Origin: Kitagawia praeruptora
Lineage: Eukaryota > Streptophyta > Magnoliopsida > Apiales > Apiaceae
Assembly: GCA_037693485.1 (NCBI GenBank)
Contig: CM075351.1
Span: forward strand, 98,040,001-98,104,000
Direction of reading: 5' to 3'
DNA: 64,000 bases
Every line of letters begins with the position of its first letter. Positions within the stretch are counted from its first letter, which is position 1. Below, piece after piece: positions 1-12,226 of the stretch. A program made the translations under genes and the position numbers. The notes under the pieces were generated by a model. That model did no database searches and was not told where the DNA came from. It was given only the letters and a program-made list of their open reading frames with translations.

Positions 1-832
1 CGATGTGATCTTTTCAAGCTAATGAAAAGATCAAGGTCAATCTATGGTGGTTAACAAAATACAATTTAAATACATGTCTTCTCCATTGCATCTTCATGGG
101 GAATCGCCTCCTTGCTTCCTTGTTCTTCTTGTCTTCTTTAAAGGTTACAATGAATACTTGAAAAACATGCTACACTAATAAACTTACAAGATGAACTCGA
201 GTTACATTCGAGATTTATTAATTACAAGGAACAACGACATGCAAGTCGTATTTAGAAACCAAACCATAAAATCAAAACCACTATCCTATTGGTCTTAGGG
301 CCATAACCAATCACCATGCTCATATAACAATTAAGAACATGTAACCATATCATATTTCAGATGATCCAATCAAAGAAATCATATAACGCAAAAAATCAGA
401 AAATCAGAATCAAATTCTGATAATAATAAATCACCGTTTTCAGGCATTAAACGGCGTCAACCGCCTTACAGACGAGTCGATGATAGCTATGCTATCAGTT
501 TTGTTCAGACGCTCGTTTCCAGTCAGAAAACACATATCATTTCCGTAAATCGGACACTGGACACAAATTTCACCAAATCTGCGCAGCGTATACAAAAATC
601 GTATCGTATACAATCCCCATATCAAGAACAAACATAAATCATATATATATCAATATATATACAGATTATATAATCATCATATGATCATCTCAATCATAAT
701 CAACATACAGTTTATACATATATATCAAAATCAACGCATCATACATGACAATCATCAAACATGCTCGTATATATATCAAAACTGTAACATATAACCGAAT
801 TAAAACGTTTTTGCAAGTAGCTCTGATGCCAT
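1..832 (-). mobile_element. Internal leader of a minus-strand LTR retrotransposon, cut by the window edge
   Basis: This stretch lies on the internal side of the LTR at 833-2388 and starts (reading minus) with a primer-binding site. No gag- or pol-like reading frame is visible on either strand; the small ORFs are random. I infer that it is the untranslated leader of an element that continues left of the window. The superfamily cannot be assigned without coding sequence. Confidence 0.45.
820..831 (-). other. Primer-binding site (initiator-Met tRNA type)
   Basis: Read on the minus strand this is TGGCATCAGAGC, one mismatch from the TGGTATCAGAGC typical of plant elements primed by initiator tRNA-Met. 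It sits one base inside the LTR end at 833, which fixes both the LTR boundary and the minus orientation. Confidence 0.6.
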
Positions 833-2388
833 TGAAGGGTTTCGAGCATCAAACGCAGCGGAAAAATTAAAACAAAATCAATAATTATCGAAACCCTACC
901 GCAGGATCCATGCAAAAACATGATATTTAATTCGGAGATTGATGATTTACCTTAAAGAAGCTTTAATAACGGATGAACATCAGAGATCCTAGCTACTTGA
1001 ATCACCACGCATCCCGCTCTCATGATCTACGCTCTACCGGTATCCACACGAATGCTTGATCTTCGAAAGAGCGATGTACTAGCATCCGGAAACTGATTTC
1101 TCTCCATCTCCATCTTCTCTCTCAAACGGCTAGGGTTTTCTCTAAAAAGTCTAACCCTAATTTGAGACTTTAAGATGTTTATATAGAGAGATAAATCAGT
1201 ATTCCATGGCCCAATCATATTGGCCTTTTACTCAAATTCGGATTCTTAATTAAATAATTAATTAAGTCACACTTAATTAATATTCTAATATAATTCGAAT
1301 TCTAATAATTATTAAATTCGAATATCTATTTAATTAATTAATTAAGTCTAACTTAATTAATATCATAAATAAATTCAAATTAATATTTAATTTAAATTCA
1401 TAATTTAAATCAATTCTCCTTCAAGCATTCTAAGTGTGTGACCCTGTAGGTTATCATTACGTTGGCAATAATTTTATTATTCAATATAAAATTATAAACA
1501 ATGAGCGGCATCTAGTAATACATCACTGCTACCCAAGTAATAATAATAAATCGGTGATTCGATTAAACCTTTCGCGACTAATGTTCCTATGTAATATAAT
1601 CTCTTTAACCAAATATTATAGATTAAACTAGAGGCATGTTGTTAGTCATCCTCTTCAACATTTAATCCGGGTTTCCTTGATCAATGAGTAGACTATCAAA
1701 AACAAATCAATATTTGAGCATGGTCATGCATTTCATAGTCTCACTCAATCAAGAGGCCAATAATATCTCTCCTAATTATAGGAGGGTTAAATCCTTTATC
1801 TATCATTCAGATTTCTCATACGACTCATAATATACCCGATGTTCACTTTTATCATCGCCCGGTCAAAGGTAACTTTTAATGTAGTCAAAGTATATTAATC
1901 CTCATATAGAAATATAATGATCTCAAGTCAGAGGATCATTACACCATTATCACTATGAGACTTTCTTATGATTTTATTAAACATGAAGAATCTCACTGTG
2001 GGTCTATCCAGTGCCATGTAGTATTTTACATGCACCTATGCTCTTGACTCTAGTATCACAATACTTATGACCAATGAGATGTGGTCATCAGTCAACAAAC
2101 ATAATAATCTTTATGCATTATTATTGTCCCATAATAACAATGCTCGATTAGGGATATTTTAGGAATATAAACAATATTCATATAATCTCTTTTTTTTTTA
2201 AGTCACATACTTAAAGATATAGAATACGTATTATATATTCCAAGGACATTTATTATTCTAACATTTATATCGCAGTAAATTAAGACATAATAAATTAACA
2301 TATAATAATCAATAGAACACAATTATTAATTAACAAAAGTATTTCCTAGAAGCACAATCACATTGTCTCTAGGGCACTAACACTAACA
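833..2388 (-). repeat. 5' LTR of a minus-strand retrotransposon (about 1.56 kb)
   Basis: On the minus strand the block begins TGTTAGTGTTAGTGCC (ending at 2388 on plus) and ends AAACCCTTCA at 833, giving the TG...CA termini of an LTR. A PBS follows immediately. There is no long ORF inside. The style of the ends resembles Ty1/copia LTRs, but this is only an impression. The second LTR and the left target-site duplicate lie outside the window, so the right boundary rests on the terminal dinucleotide alone. Confidence 0.55.
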
Positions 2389-2704
2389 GTCCACTATTAT
2401 TATAACCAATTACATTGCTACACTTGGCATTTAGGAAATTTTTTGGGTATCAATTTGGGATAACTTGCATTTTCCATTATCATTTTCCTAAATCAAATTA
2501 ATGTTACTTGATTTAAGGATGAGGCTACAAAGTGATACATCAATATAACAATATAAAACAAAATTTTAGGAGAAAAAACTATCCCACAAGAGAACATAAT
2601 AATTATTCCAAGCAAAATTTTGGATATATTTTAAATTATACCACATTTTAAGCTTGAACCACTTTGTACACAAATGTGAGAGATCAGTATAAAACAAAAC
2701 AAGT
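2389..2704. other. AT-rich intergenic DNA, nothing recognised
   Basis: No coding frame, RNA gene or repeat structure is visible between the LTR and the TRIM. Confidence 0.5.
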
Positions 2705-2709
2705 GTGAC

Positions 2710-2786
2710 TGTTAAGTAACCAATTCATCTAAAACCTTAAGGTGTTAGAGGGAGGTCTTATATGGATCTTATATTATATTCTAACA
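2710..2786 (-). repeat. TRIM 3' LTR (77 bp)
   Basis: It begins TGTTAAGTAACC and ends TTCTAACA on plus. The adjacent PPT on its right marks it as the 3' LTR of the minus-strand element. Confidence 0.8.
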
Positions 2787-2945
2787 CTCCCCCTCACTCG
2801 AAAATCCATTTTTTGGGTCGAGAGTGGATCACGGGCGCCCATCCTTGGAGCATAACTTGCCTTCGTGTCCATATTAAATATTGAGAATATTGGGGGCCGC
2901 AAAGAGTCGAACCTGGGACCTCTGCGTGCCTGAGCTTTGATACCA

Positions 2946-3022
2946 TGTTAAGTAACCAACTCATTTAAAACTTTAAGATGTTAGAGGGAGGCCTTATATG
3001 GATCTTATATTATAATCTAACC
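2946..3022 (-). repeat. TRIM 5' LTR (77 bp)
   Basis: This is the near-identical partner of 2710-2786. The PBS immediately to its left marks it as the 5' LTR on the minus strand. Confidence 0.8.
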
Positions 3023-3027
3023 GTGAC

Positions 3028-3556
3028 AAGCGAGAAATTAGTACTTCTAACCTCATAAATCTTTGTCATGTGTAATGATTGTTCACTACCTTGTTTTTAT
3101 TTATTCACTCTAGTTTTACTATTGTGAGAAAATCTTGGAAAAATTCTATGTAGGTGATGAGAAGGAGAAGTACATCGTCACTATTCACTTTAATCTCACC
3201 ATGAAGTATTTACTACTATTTTATATTAATAAATGACATACAATATTCCATAGAAATGCAGGAACAATGTTGTCTTATAGTAAGAAGATGACATTATTAG
3301 TGGGCTAATTACTGCTCTTATGCTAGGTTCCTAGATACTATAACTAATTATTCTCCTCTAAAAGACCAAGATCCCTAAAAATATCCATCAACAATAAATC
3401 AGGCCGGACTTTTGCCCACAAAATCCACCATCAATATTCTTCCATCATTGTGAAGGATGTTTTATGTATCACGATTTTGTAATTTTTTACATTTTTCTTT
3501 TTTATCTATTAGAATATGTAATGAACATATTCTTGTTGTTGGGATTTTAATCTAAG
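3028..3556. other. Intergenic DNA, nothing recognised
   Basis: AT-rich sequence without a coding frame or clear repeat. Confidence 0.4.
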
Positions 3557-3586
3557 CTAGCATGAAAGCCCGTGCAAAGCACGGGC
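3557..3586 (-). mobile_element. Helitron-like 3' end (minus strand)
   Basis: A perfect 8-bp stem with a 3-nt loop (3568-3586, GCCCGTGC/GCACGGGC) lies 7 bp from CTAG at 3557-3560. On minus this reads hairpin, short spacer, CTAG, the classic 3' terminus of plant Helitrons. The base after CTAG is C rather than the expected T, so the terminus may be degenerate. The partner 5' TC end was not located; the element would extend to the right. Confidence 0.45.
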
Positions 3587-3835
3587 ACCATTTAAATTCA
3601 TAAAACGTTGTTGTTTTAATTTTTTTTAAATAACGATTTCTAATTTTCGAAACACTATACATCATTAGTGTGATATTTTTTATGGATACTAGTAATGACT
3701 CAAATTTCTTACCTAAAGTTCATATATGATTATAACAATACAATCACATCTAATAATTTAAAAAACATAACTTGGAATGATTAAACACTACGTAATTTAA
3801 AAATCTAGTCACGAGTCAGTAGACTCAAGTGTTTA

Positions 3836-3860
3836 TATATATATATATATATATATATAA
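3836..3860. repeat. (TA)n microsatellite
   Basis: Uninterrupted TA dinucleotides, just left of the 736-bp tandem duplication. Confidence 0.9.
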
Positions 3861-3900
3861 GTGCTAAATAAGATTTTTATAGATATGAGAATCAAAAACT

Positions 3901-5386
3901 AATCATAACCACACATTCAAATCTAAATTACATCTCAACCTTCACCAACATCCACTCTTATGCCCCTTCCATTTTCGGCGACCTTAGACACCACCACTTG
4001 CTTTACACCGCCGTTATCATGACCACCTCATTCCATTTGTCATCATCGTTCATGATATACACACACATATGTGTAATGTGTATGAATGGGTGAGAGAGAG
4101 GGAGTGTGTGTATATACCATCATCACTCTGCGATCTTTTGTTGTCACCAAATCGACCACCACTCCGAAAGTAACTGATGAACATGTTTGTCACGAATTCC
4201 AGTCAAATTCCTGACCACACCTCCACTAATTCATTCATCCCTCTCTCAATAGATCTATGTTTGTAACGTCGATCGATGACATTTTCATTCAATTTACTAC
4301 CGTCAACACCATTACCAATAGCTTCGAATATTTACACAATTCTAAATCTGGAATATTCTTGTAATTTGCGTTTAAATTTTTTAGTGATTTACGTTTAAGT
4401 TTTGGTAACTTTAGTTGAATTCCTAGTGATTTTGATTTGATTTTGGTGGTGTAAGTGGTGGTGTTCATGTTTTTATAGATAAAATTCTAGTAATTTTGGT
4501 TGTGGTGCATGTCGTGGTCGTGGGAGTGGTGGCGTGGAAGTGATCATGTGACAGTGATTTAATATTCTTCTAATTTATATTAAAATTAGCTATAATTTTG
4601 GTTTGTATTCATGTACATTATGATATATTATCTACTAATCATAACCACACAATCAAATCTAATTTACATCTCAACCTTCACCAACATCCACTCCTATGCC
4701 CTTTCCATTTTCGGCGACCTTAGACACCACCACTTGCTTTACACCGCCGTTATCATGACCACCTCATTCCATTTGTCATCATCATTCATGATACACACAC
4801 ACATATGTGTAATATGTGTGAATGGGTGAGAGAGATGGAGTGTGTGTATATACCATCATCACTCTGCGATCTTTTGTTGTCACCAAATCGACCAGCACTC
4901 CAAAAGTAACTGATGAACATGTTTGTCATGAATTCCAGTCACATTCCTGACCACAGGTCCACTAATTCATTCATCCCTCTCTCAATAGATCTATGTTTAT
5001 AACGTCGATCGATGACATTTCTATTCAATTTACTACCGTCAACACCATTACCAACAGCTTCGAATATTTACACAATTCTAAATATGGAATATTCTTGTAA
5101 TTTGCGTTTAAATTTTTTAGTGATTTACGTTTAAGTTTTGGTAACTTTAGTTGAATTCCTAGTGATTTTGATTTGATATTGGTGATTTTGGTGGTGTAAG
5201 TGGTGGTGTTCATGTTGTCACGGATAAAATTCTGGTAATTTTAGTTGTGGTGCATGTCGTGGTCGTGGTAGTGGTGGCGTGGAAGTGATCATGTGACAGT
5301 GATTTAATATTCTTCTAATTTATATTAAAATTAGCTATAATTTTGGTTTGTATTCATGTACATTATGATATATTATCTACTAAGTA
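3901..5386 (+). repeat. Tandem duplication, about 736-bp unit, two copies
   Basis: The block starting AATCATAACCACACA at 3901 restarts at 4637. Both copies run through the same landmarks (a CACAC/GTGTG hairpin near 4060 and 4800, GATCGATGACATTT, a GTGGTGG-rich stretch) and end at GTACATTATGATATATTATC. They differ by scattered substitutions and a short insertion near 5176 in copy 2. No conserved coding frame spans both copies, so the short ORF at 4611-4829 is not credible. Origin unknown. Confidence 0.8.
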
Positions 5387-5619
5387 TCATATTTCAATAA
5401 TATAGTTAGACATTTTAAATCTACTATTTTTAAAAGAGTATCTATAATCTATTTTTTAATAAATATTTTTGACCTAACTATGTGTTTTATCTAAATGTTT
5501 ATCTAATATATAATATGAAGTTCAAATCTCATCTACAATAATTTTGTTTTGTTTTCCGTAAATTTTTTTTTTTTCTAGTCTATCAAATATTTTGCCCAAG
5601 AGCAATGTGAGTGGGGTGT

Positions 5620-6020
5620 AATCGAGTCGAGTCGAACATATATTGTCACACTCAAGCTCAAACTCGGCTAAAAAGTTCCGTCGAGCTTGAACTCGAGCTC
5701 AAGTTCAATTGGTCCTTTAATTTTAATCTCGAAACTTGGCTCATAAAGCTTGAAATCTCGAATCGATTTAACCTATTGTAACAAAAGTTTGAATATAAAC
5801 GATTCGACTTATGTTCGACATGTGCTTAACTTGATAAAATATATGAATTTTATAAAATATTGAATATTTACATTGAAAGATATTTATAATATTTAAAAAA
5901 TTTAAATATTAAAAGTCCGATTAGTCTCGCGAACCTCAATAATCGAGTAATTTAAAACTTGAACTTTGCTTGGTAAAGCTCCGATTAGTCCGATGAACAA
6001 TTCGGCTCAGGTTTGACTAT
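5620..6020. repeat. Degenerate CGAGCTC/TCGAGTCG-rich dispersed repeat
   Basis: Many short variants of TCGAGCTTGAACTCGAGCTC and their complements occur here, a texture seen in dispersed plant repeats. No termini or target duplication were found, so the class is unassigned. Confidence 0.35.
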
Positions 6021-6104
6021 AAAATATATGAGAATAAAAATATTGAACATTATAACAAATGAGTTCTTGGAGTATGTATTTAATGAGTTATAAAAAGGTT
6101 CTAA

Positions 6105-6200
6105 AAACTTCTTTGATGTAGTGGTTGGAGATGTGAAAATAATACTTCTTTACAAAAAGGTCTTGGGTTCAATTCTCATGACAAACTTTTTTTTTAATAT
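6105..6200 (+). mobile_element. Possible tRNA-derived SINE fragment
   Basis: A pol III A-box-like TGATGTAGTGGTTGG near 6115 and a B-box-like GGTTCAATTCT near 6169 are spaced about as in tRNA-related SINEs, followed by a T-rich tail at 6187. No target duplication was found. A decayed tRNA pseudogene is the alternative. Confidence 0.35.
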
Positions 6201-6369
6201 TAATATGATGGAAGGATAAATTAGTAAATTTCTAAATAGGCTTGAAATCCCTTGTTGGCATATAATATATATAAAGGATTTAGCTGTGTTTTATTTATTA
6301 GATGGTAGATTTGGTCGTTCAATTGTAGTTATAGGAACGTAGTGAAATAAAGATAAAGTGGGTTACTAG

Positions 6370-6374
6370 CTCCT
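6370..6374. other. Target-site duplication of the Tat element (left)
   Basis: CTCCT here is repeated exactly at 43562-43566, immediately outside the other LTR. Confidence 0.9.
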
Positions 6375-7325
6375 TGTTGTGACCAAAATCTTGCATGGGT
6401 TAGATTTAGGCCCACTAGAGGATTAGGGTCCAGATCCATGAAGAGAATGAGTAATCTGTCAGGTTTCCGGAGGCTTGCGGTAGCCCTAGGGGTCACCATG
6501 TACACTGCAACACGGGAACGCATGGCTAAGGGTCTCAAGGTATCCCCTTGAGGATATCCTATAACTATTATCAGCCATCCAGTAGAGCTTCCAGAGTAGC
6601 TTCCGTGATAGGGGTTACCGGAGGGGGTACCGGAGCCAGACTACCGGGCGGTACCCCCAACTTCCGCCGGAAGCCTGATCAGGCTGCCAAATCAGATAAG
6701 GCACGCCTCCTACTTTTTAGGGACACATTTATATCACCTAAAAACACTCTCAAACAGATAAACATTCAGTTATTTGAGGATATATGTCATATATACTTGA
6801 TAAATGATACAAAATCAAGATAAATACAAGAGATAATCATTCTATGTTACCTAAACTGCTTGGTAACCTGATTTTATACATCATACTCGATTATTATCAG
6901 AAATAACAGTCATTATCCCACTGGAGAGAGGATAACTCATCATAAACAAACGATCATATCATTCAAGAACTACATTCGGGCTTGATCCACTATAAATAGT
7001 GGTATGTAGGCAGTTTACGGGATCTTCTTCGACACTTACACTCCTTGAGTAGCTAGAGCACGTGCACTCTTGTGTGACACAGTCAAATTAGGGTTCTTGG
7101 CTGGCCAACATTTGGTCCTTGAACTCTCATTCTATAGATTCAGTCCGATCCTTCCGAGGAACCACATCCCGTGTTCTTCGGTAACCCTAGTCGTGAGCCT
7201 TCCCGGGCGGCTAGCTATAGATCTTCAGCCACGAGCCTTTCCGGGTGGTTGGACGATTCCTTGTTTATTGGCGCTATTCCAGCACGAGGCCTCATAATTT
7301 GTTGTGCTAAAATCCTCCCACAACA
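6375..7325 (+). repeat. Tat element 5' LTR (951 bp)
   Basis: It begins TGTTGTGACC and ends CCCACAACA, the same length as the 3' LTR. A TATAAATA box lies at 6991-6998. The U3 region contains a GGTACC-rich inverted pair around 6622-6657. The PBS starts two bases after the LTR end. Confidence 0.95.
6991..6998 (+). promoter_or_regulatory. TATA box of the Tat 5' LTR
   Basis: TATAAATA sits about 330 bp before the LTR end, and the identical box is at 43227-43234 in the 3' LTR. Transcription would start shortly downstream and define the U3/R border. Start site not observed. Confidence 0.55.
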
Positions 7326-7327
7326 AC

Positions 7328-7343
7328 TGGCGCCCGAAGGAGG
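7328..7343 (+). other. Primer-binding site of the Tat element
   Basis: TGGCGCCCGAAGGAGG follows the LTR after the 2-bp spacer AC. TGG complements a tRNA 3' CCA. I did not assign the priming tRNA. Confidence 0.75.
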
Positions 7344-7372
7344 GGCCTCAAAAATCGTCATTTGGAGGAGAT

Positions 7373-8707
7373 ATGGCGAGTGACAATTCTGAAAGTGATA
7401 AGACACCATCTCAGGATGGTAATGGACGAAACAAAGGTGGTGATGATGTTAGTAACAAGGACATCATGGACTATCTGAAAACGATGAATGAAAGAGTCAA
7501 CAACTTGGAAAAAGGTTCCGAGAAAATGAAAAAATGGCAAAGAAAGTGCAAGTCGAAGTCAAAAAAGAAGAACGTGACTCCGATAAGGCTGAATTTCGAG
7601 TCTGAGGATAATGCTGAGGACAACACTGATCATGTCCCACCTGAAGAAGAGGAAGAGGAGCCTGTGGAAGAAGAATATGAGGGCGACCAATCTGATGTTC
7701 CGGAAGCCCAGAATACCGTAGGCTCACCCACCAGAAGCCTAAGTGTTTTTGATCGAGTTGGCAAAAGACTGACCAACAAAGACCTTCGTCACAAGTTGAG
7801 TCATACTGGAAACAAAGATCGAAGGAACGGAAATGGGGATTCCGTAACTCAGGGTTCCCGAGAACGCAGAGAGAGGTCCCATTCGGTACCCCCAAGGAGT
7901 ACTTCCAGGAGGTCAAAATCAGATGGCAGAAGGAGTTATAGACAAAGTGGACACTCTTCCGGAATTAGGAGCAGGAGATCCCGCTCTACCGGAGTCCCAA
8001 CCGGTGGGGGTACCGACCAAGATTCCAGCTCCCATCAGAATTCGGTTTCCAGAAGAAATAAGACAGCCAATGAAGACGATGACTCCGGAAGTGATATGCT
8101 TTCAGATGGTGAAAATGGACAGTTTAGGATGTCTGACTGGAAAAAGGCCTTGGAAAAGATCAAGGAGGAGAAAAAGTTTAAGTCCGGTATCACTACCGGT
8201 TCCCCATTTTCTGTGAAAGTGAAAAAGGCAGCCTTGCCAAGGTTCTTTAAGATGAATACTGACTTGAAATTCAATGGAAACTCAGATCCAGTTGAATACT
8301 TGAGCCGTTTTAATACGGAAATGGATGTCTACCAAGTGGAGGACTTAGCAAGGTGTAGGCTACTGGCATCCACACTGAGTGGGAATGCCCACCAATGGTT
8401 CAAAAGGCTAGCCGAAGGGTCTATCAAATCCTGGAGGAAGATGGGAGACCAGTTTATCTCTCAATTCAGGGCTACCGTGGCCTATGCCCCACCGGTGAAT
8501 ACCCTGGCTAATATCAAGCAAGAAACCCACGAATCTTTAAGACAGTATTTCAAAAGATTTAATGAGCAAGTGCCAAAAGTGAAGAAAGCCTCTGATGAAA
8601 CTCTGAAAAATTTCCTAATAGCCGGGGTCAGGCCTGGAACCGAGTTTTGGAAAGAATTGCAAACTGAAGAGCCCGGAACCCTGGCGGAATTCTACCAACA
8701 GGCAGAA
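7373..8707 (+). pseudogene. gag: Tat gag, 5' part (445 codons), cut by the Tekay insertion
   Basis: Gag packages element RNA into virus-like particles. I chose the ATG at 7373, 47 bp after the LTR, because the frame further upstream overlaps the PBS and LTR. The order is an acidic Lys/Glu-rich N-terminus, an Arg/Ser-rich stretch (about nt 7858-7995), then a capsid-type retrotransposon gag domain (about nt 8225-8690) with motifs such as YLSRFNTEMD and HQWFKRL. The frame is open to 8707, where the inner LTR begins directly after the target duplicate CAGAA. The rest of gag resumes at 32057 in the same frame, so the 23,349-bp insertion is the only break at this point. Confidence 0.85.
8703..8707. 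other. Target-site duplication of the Tekay insertion (left)
   Basis: CAGAA is repeated at 32052-32056. It brackets the whole three-LTR structure, and no CAGAA copy flanks the middle LTR. Confidence 0.9.
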
Positions 8708-11700
8708 TGTAAGAACCCTAATTTTTGGTAATATTTTATTTTATTTAATATCTTGTGGCAATGTCAATATGGAACCTTTCTGGTCATCCCTGTGATTAAT
8801 AGAATTGATTATCTGAGAAACTGTGTTGTTGTATTCCCTATGTAAGATAAAAAGGGAGATTGTGAAGGCAGGAGTCTTATTGTTAGTGAGATTTATAAAA
8901 CTTGGGATTTGAGAATGATTAGAGTGTTACAAGATTTATTAAGGATCATGACAAGGAATTATGGACATTAGAGGAATTTACACAATTAGTACTTAAGGAA
9001 TTATAGGGGAAATCCCTACGCGACAAAATATTATTACGAGAGATTAATTAAGATACGATACGAATTAAAGATTAGATAATAAGCATTGGTGGGAGAATAA
9101 TAATACAAGGAGTAGTATTGCATGCAAGCTCATGCAACCAAGTAGTTAGAAACCTAGCAAACTAGTTGGCCATTGGAAGATGAATAGTGTTTAGTTACAT
9201 GCTTTTTGAAAAAGGAGGAGACATGTAGTACAAAGAGCCATGCCTATAGCCATATCTAGGCTTGTACCATACTAATACATACAATTATATGTATCACCCA
9301 ATCAAACACTCAACCAACTCAAAAACAAAAAGAAATCAAAAGCTCTCCCCCCCCCTTGAACACAACTCTCGGCCAAGAACAAAGTGAGGAAGAAAGAAAT
9401 TTCTTTCTCCCACTTCTCATCACTCATAAATCATAACATAATTCCTAGGTCATCTACATCATCTAAGCAAGGTATGCTAGCAATTTCACTCCATTTCATC
9501 CATCCAATTCCAAGTTATAAATTGTTAAAGTTTGGATGAATAGTAACCAAGTTTGTTCTTCCTTTAGATCTTGCATTGTGAGTGTTGTAGGAGGCCATCT
9601 AAGGTGTTTTTAAGTTGTATAAAGATTGTTCAAAGTCTCTAGGAGCTCAAGAAGGTATGAAATCTCAAACCACCCTTGGTTATGTGTTGTTCATGTAGTA
9701 TGGTAGTAGATCCATGCATTTTAGGGGTTATCTTGAATGTATATGTATTGGATAACATGGATCTTGGGTTTTGATGTTGAGATGGTGAATTTTATGACTA
9801 TGGTGAATATATATATCTCCATGAGTGTTATGAGTCATGATCTAAGTGTTTTAAGTGGTGTTTATGTTATGGAAGCATGAAAAATGGTTGATCTAAGTGA
9901 TTTGAGCTTGCTGATTTTGTCCAGGAACTTTGATCTGTGTTGTAGCACGAATTTGAACACCCAAATGATGTCCCCTGATGTCCTACCTTATATTGTTGGA
10001 AAGATAATTGAATGTAGTTTCTGGATATGTAAGATTCATAGCTAGGTGATGTGTGGATTTTTAGTTATGGCCGGAGGAGTGATTTTTGTTTCTGGACTAT
10101 GGACTGCATAAAGTGACCCCCTTGTGAACCTTGTTTAAGCACCTTAAAAAATATTTGGGATCATGGAAAAATTTGAGAACGTAGGTAATGCAGTGGTGAA
10201 GACCACCCAAAAGGAATTGGATTAAAATATGAATTTTTGGATTTTATAAAAATGCTAGAGTAAAATTCGCGCAATGGAAAAAGGTCGATTAGTGGAACAT
10301 TATTCTAGGGTTAGTGGTTATGGTTCGAACGTGGTAACTAAATTAAGTCGAGTAAGTGACGAGCGTAAACGAGTGATGTCATGGACCTATAGTGGGGCTA
10401 GGGAGTCATAAGACGAAGTCGTTAAGTTAATTTCGTATCCCCTTAAAACCCCGTAATTAGAAAGAAGTTGTTAAGGTACTAACGAACGATTATTGTTTAT
10501 GTATAGATCGTTCGAATTCGCACGCTCGACCACCCCAACCAAACCAAGGCAAGTTTACTTTTCAAAACTTATACATATACAAGGATTTTCACTGTTGTGT
10601 TTGTAGTTTTCAATTATATCAAATGCTATGATTATCGAAGTATTGATGCGATTGAGATTGTATAAGTACATATATGCTTGTACCCCTTGAACTTAGATTA
10701 AAACGTTTTCTTCGGACAACGACTCTAGCAATAGAGGTCGTAGCGGTCCGTATTTACCCATTGACCGGGGAGCGGTATATTATTATATCGTATCTAGATT
10801 GCGAAAATCCGAAGGGTCATTCGGGAAGTATCATATACTCAAGTATTATATTCATATCTTCGTAAATACTCGAAACCCTATCTTGGATTAAAAGTTTATT
10901 TTATTAAATAATTATTTTGTTAATTATTAATATTAAATCTTAAAATATCATTTAATAATTATTGTTCACTATTTTAAAAACAAAGTTAATCCAAGATACC
11001 TTTTAATACTTTCAAACTCGAACTTTTTCGAACTCAAAACATTTTCGAAAACCCCCGGTCAGGTTCTGCTTCTTGTACGATTTCAAGAATTATCGGTCGA
11101 CTGATGTCGAACCACAACTACTCTGTTTTCAATCAAAATCAAGTTTTTAAAAGAAAAAGAAAAAGGGACTCTGGCAGGTGTGGGAACCGTTGACGAACGA
11201 TTCCCGGGATGTGTAAGCGGTCGTGAGCCAGGCGGTCCATCACTTATTATTCCGGCCCAGGTGTTGCCGAAGGATGATTACGGATGTAGTTTTTATCGAG
11301 GGTGATTACGGATGTAGTTTTCACTCGGGGATAGTTACGGATGTAGTTTCTATCCTTCTACCGGTAGAGAAGACCCGCGGATTATTGGACTCGGATGTGG
11401 CGACTGATCATCGTCAATCCCTGTCAGGTTTTATGTTTTCTTTAAGTCCCATTCCTCCACTTTGGAAAAATGCTTTGACACTGCATCTTAGGCCTATGTG
11501 CCAGTTGCCGATAGTGTCCTATTTTGATGAGAAAGACGTTGACTTTATGCAGTAGCTAGAACTGCAAGGTTATTTTGAAAACAAGGGCACGTACTGGTGC
11601 ACCTTTGAAATTTACCAATAATGACAATTGATTTTATAACTGATTGATACAACGAGTTTAATGACTGTTATACATATGAAATGTTATATTGCTTATCTTA

Positions 11701-12209
11701 TACCTATATTCTTGCTGAGCTATAGTTGCTCACTCTTGCTTGTTTTCAAATTTTACAAACACAACAGCTAAGAGAAATGGCAAGAACCTGTCAGACTGTT
11801 CGAAAGCAGGTGACTAGACCCCAGGCTGCAGTTGAGATCCCACCGGTAGGCCCCATTAGCCGGATTGGTTGGCAGCTTTTGTTAGTACGTTTTATTTATA
11901 AGTATGACCTGTGCAAGGCAGTGTACCGTAACAAACTTTCAAGCCGCCAACTTCGCTTCATATCGAAGTGTTGCTGGTAGCATAAATGCTATTTAATTCG
12001 GTCTGTAATAACTCTAAAATTCTTACTTTTGCTTATTCATACGTATGACGTTTCTGAGACTCTAACCTGTGTGTGTGTGTGTGTGCGGTGTGAGTTTATT
12101 GTGGGGTCGATGGTTGTTTATTTATATTATGTGCAAGAACAAGTATGTTATTAATGGAAAATGGACCGTGAGCGCCTAGATCTCCGACCCCGGATCTGGG
12201 GGCGTCACA
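8708..12209 (+). repeat. Tekay LTR 1 (3,502 bp)
   Basis: It begins TGTAAGAACCC and ends GGGGGCGTCACA. Compared with the other two it has a 9-C instead of 11-C run (near 9347), A at 9324, T at 9554, G at 9584 and T at 11628. Three near-copies of TACGGATGTAGTTT occur at 11278-11352, and a GT repeat occurs near 12068. Small ORFs inside (for example at 10674, 11223 and 11726) have no recognisable product and are not annotated as genes. Confidence 0.95.
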
Positions 12210-12213
12210 GAAA

Positions 12214-12226
12214 TGGTATCAGAGAG
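12214..12226 (+). other. PBS, Tekay copy 1
   Basis: TGGTATCAGAGAG starts 5 bases after the LTR end, and its first 11 bases match the initiator-Met type PBS. Confidence 0.85.

Larger units (their letters stand above)
2710..3022 (-). mobile_element. TRIM (terminal-repeat retrotransposon in miniature), complete
   Basis: Two 77-bp direct repeats (2710-2786 and 2946-3022) differ at only a few sites and bracket a 159-bp interior. Read on minus, the right copy is followed directly by TGGTATCAAAGC, a PBS (2934-2945 on plus). The left copy is preceded by a purine run containing GAGGGGGAG, a polypurine tract (about 2787-2798). The 5-bp duplication GTGAC flanks the element at 2705-2709 and 3023-3027. 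It has no coding capacity, as expected for a TRIM, which is moved by enzymes of other elements. The last base of the right LTR is C instead of A, a small decay. Confidence 0.85.

Noticed and set aside
4611..4829. 72-codon plus ORF
   Set aside because: It straddles the junction of the 736-bp duplication. The homologous frame in the first copy is not kept.
10674..11980. Small ORFs inside the Tekay LTR (10674-10865, 11223-11555, 11726-11980 and their copies)
   Set aside because: They are repeated only because the LTR is repeated, with no recognisable domain or codon structure.
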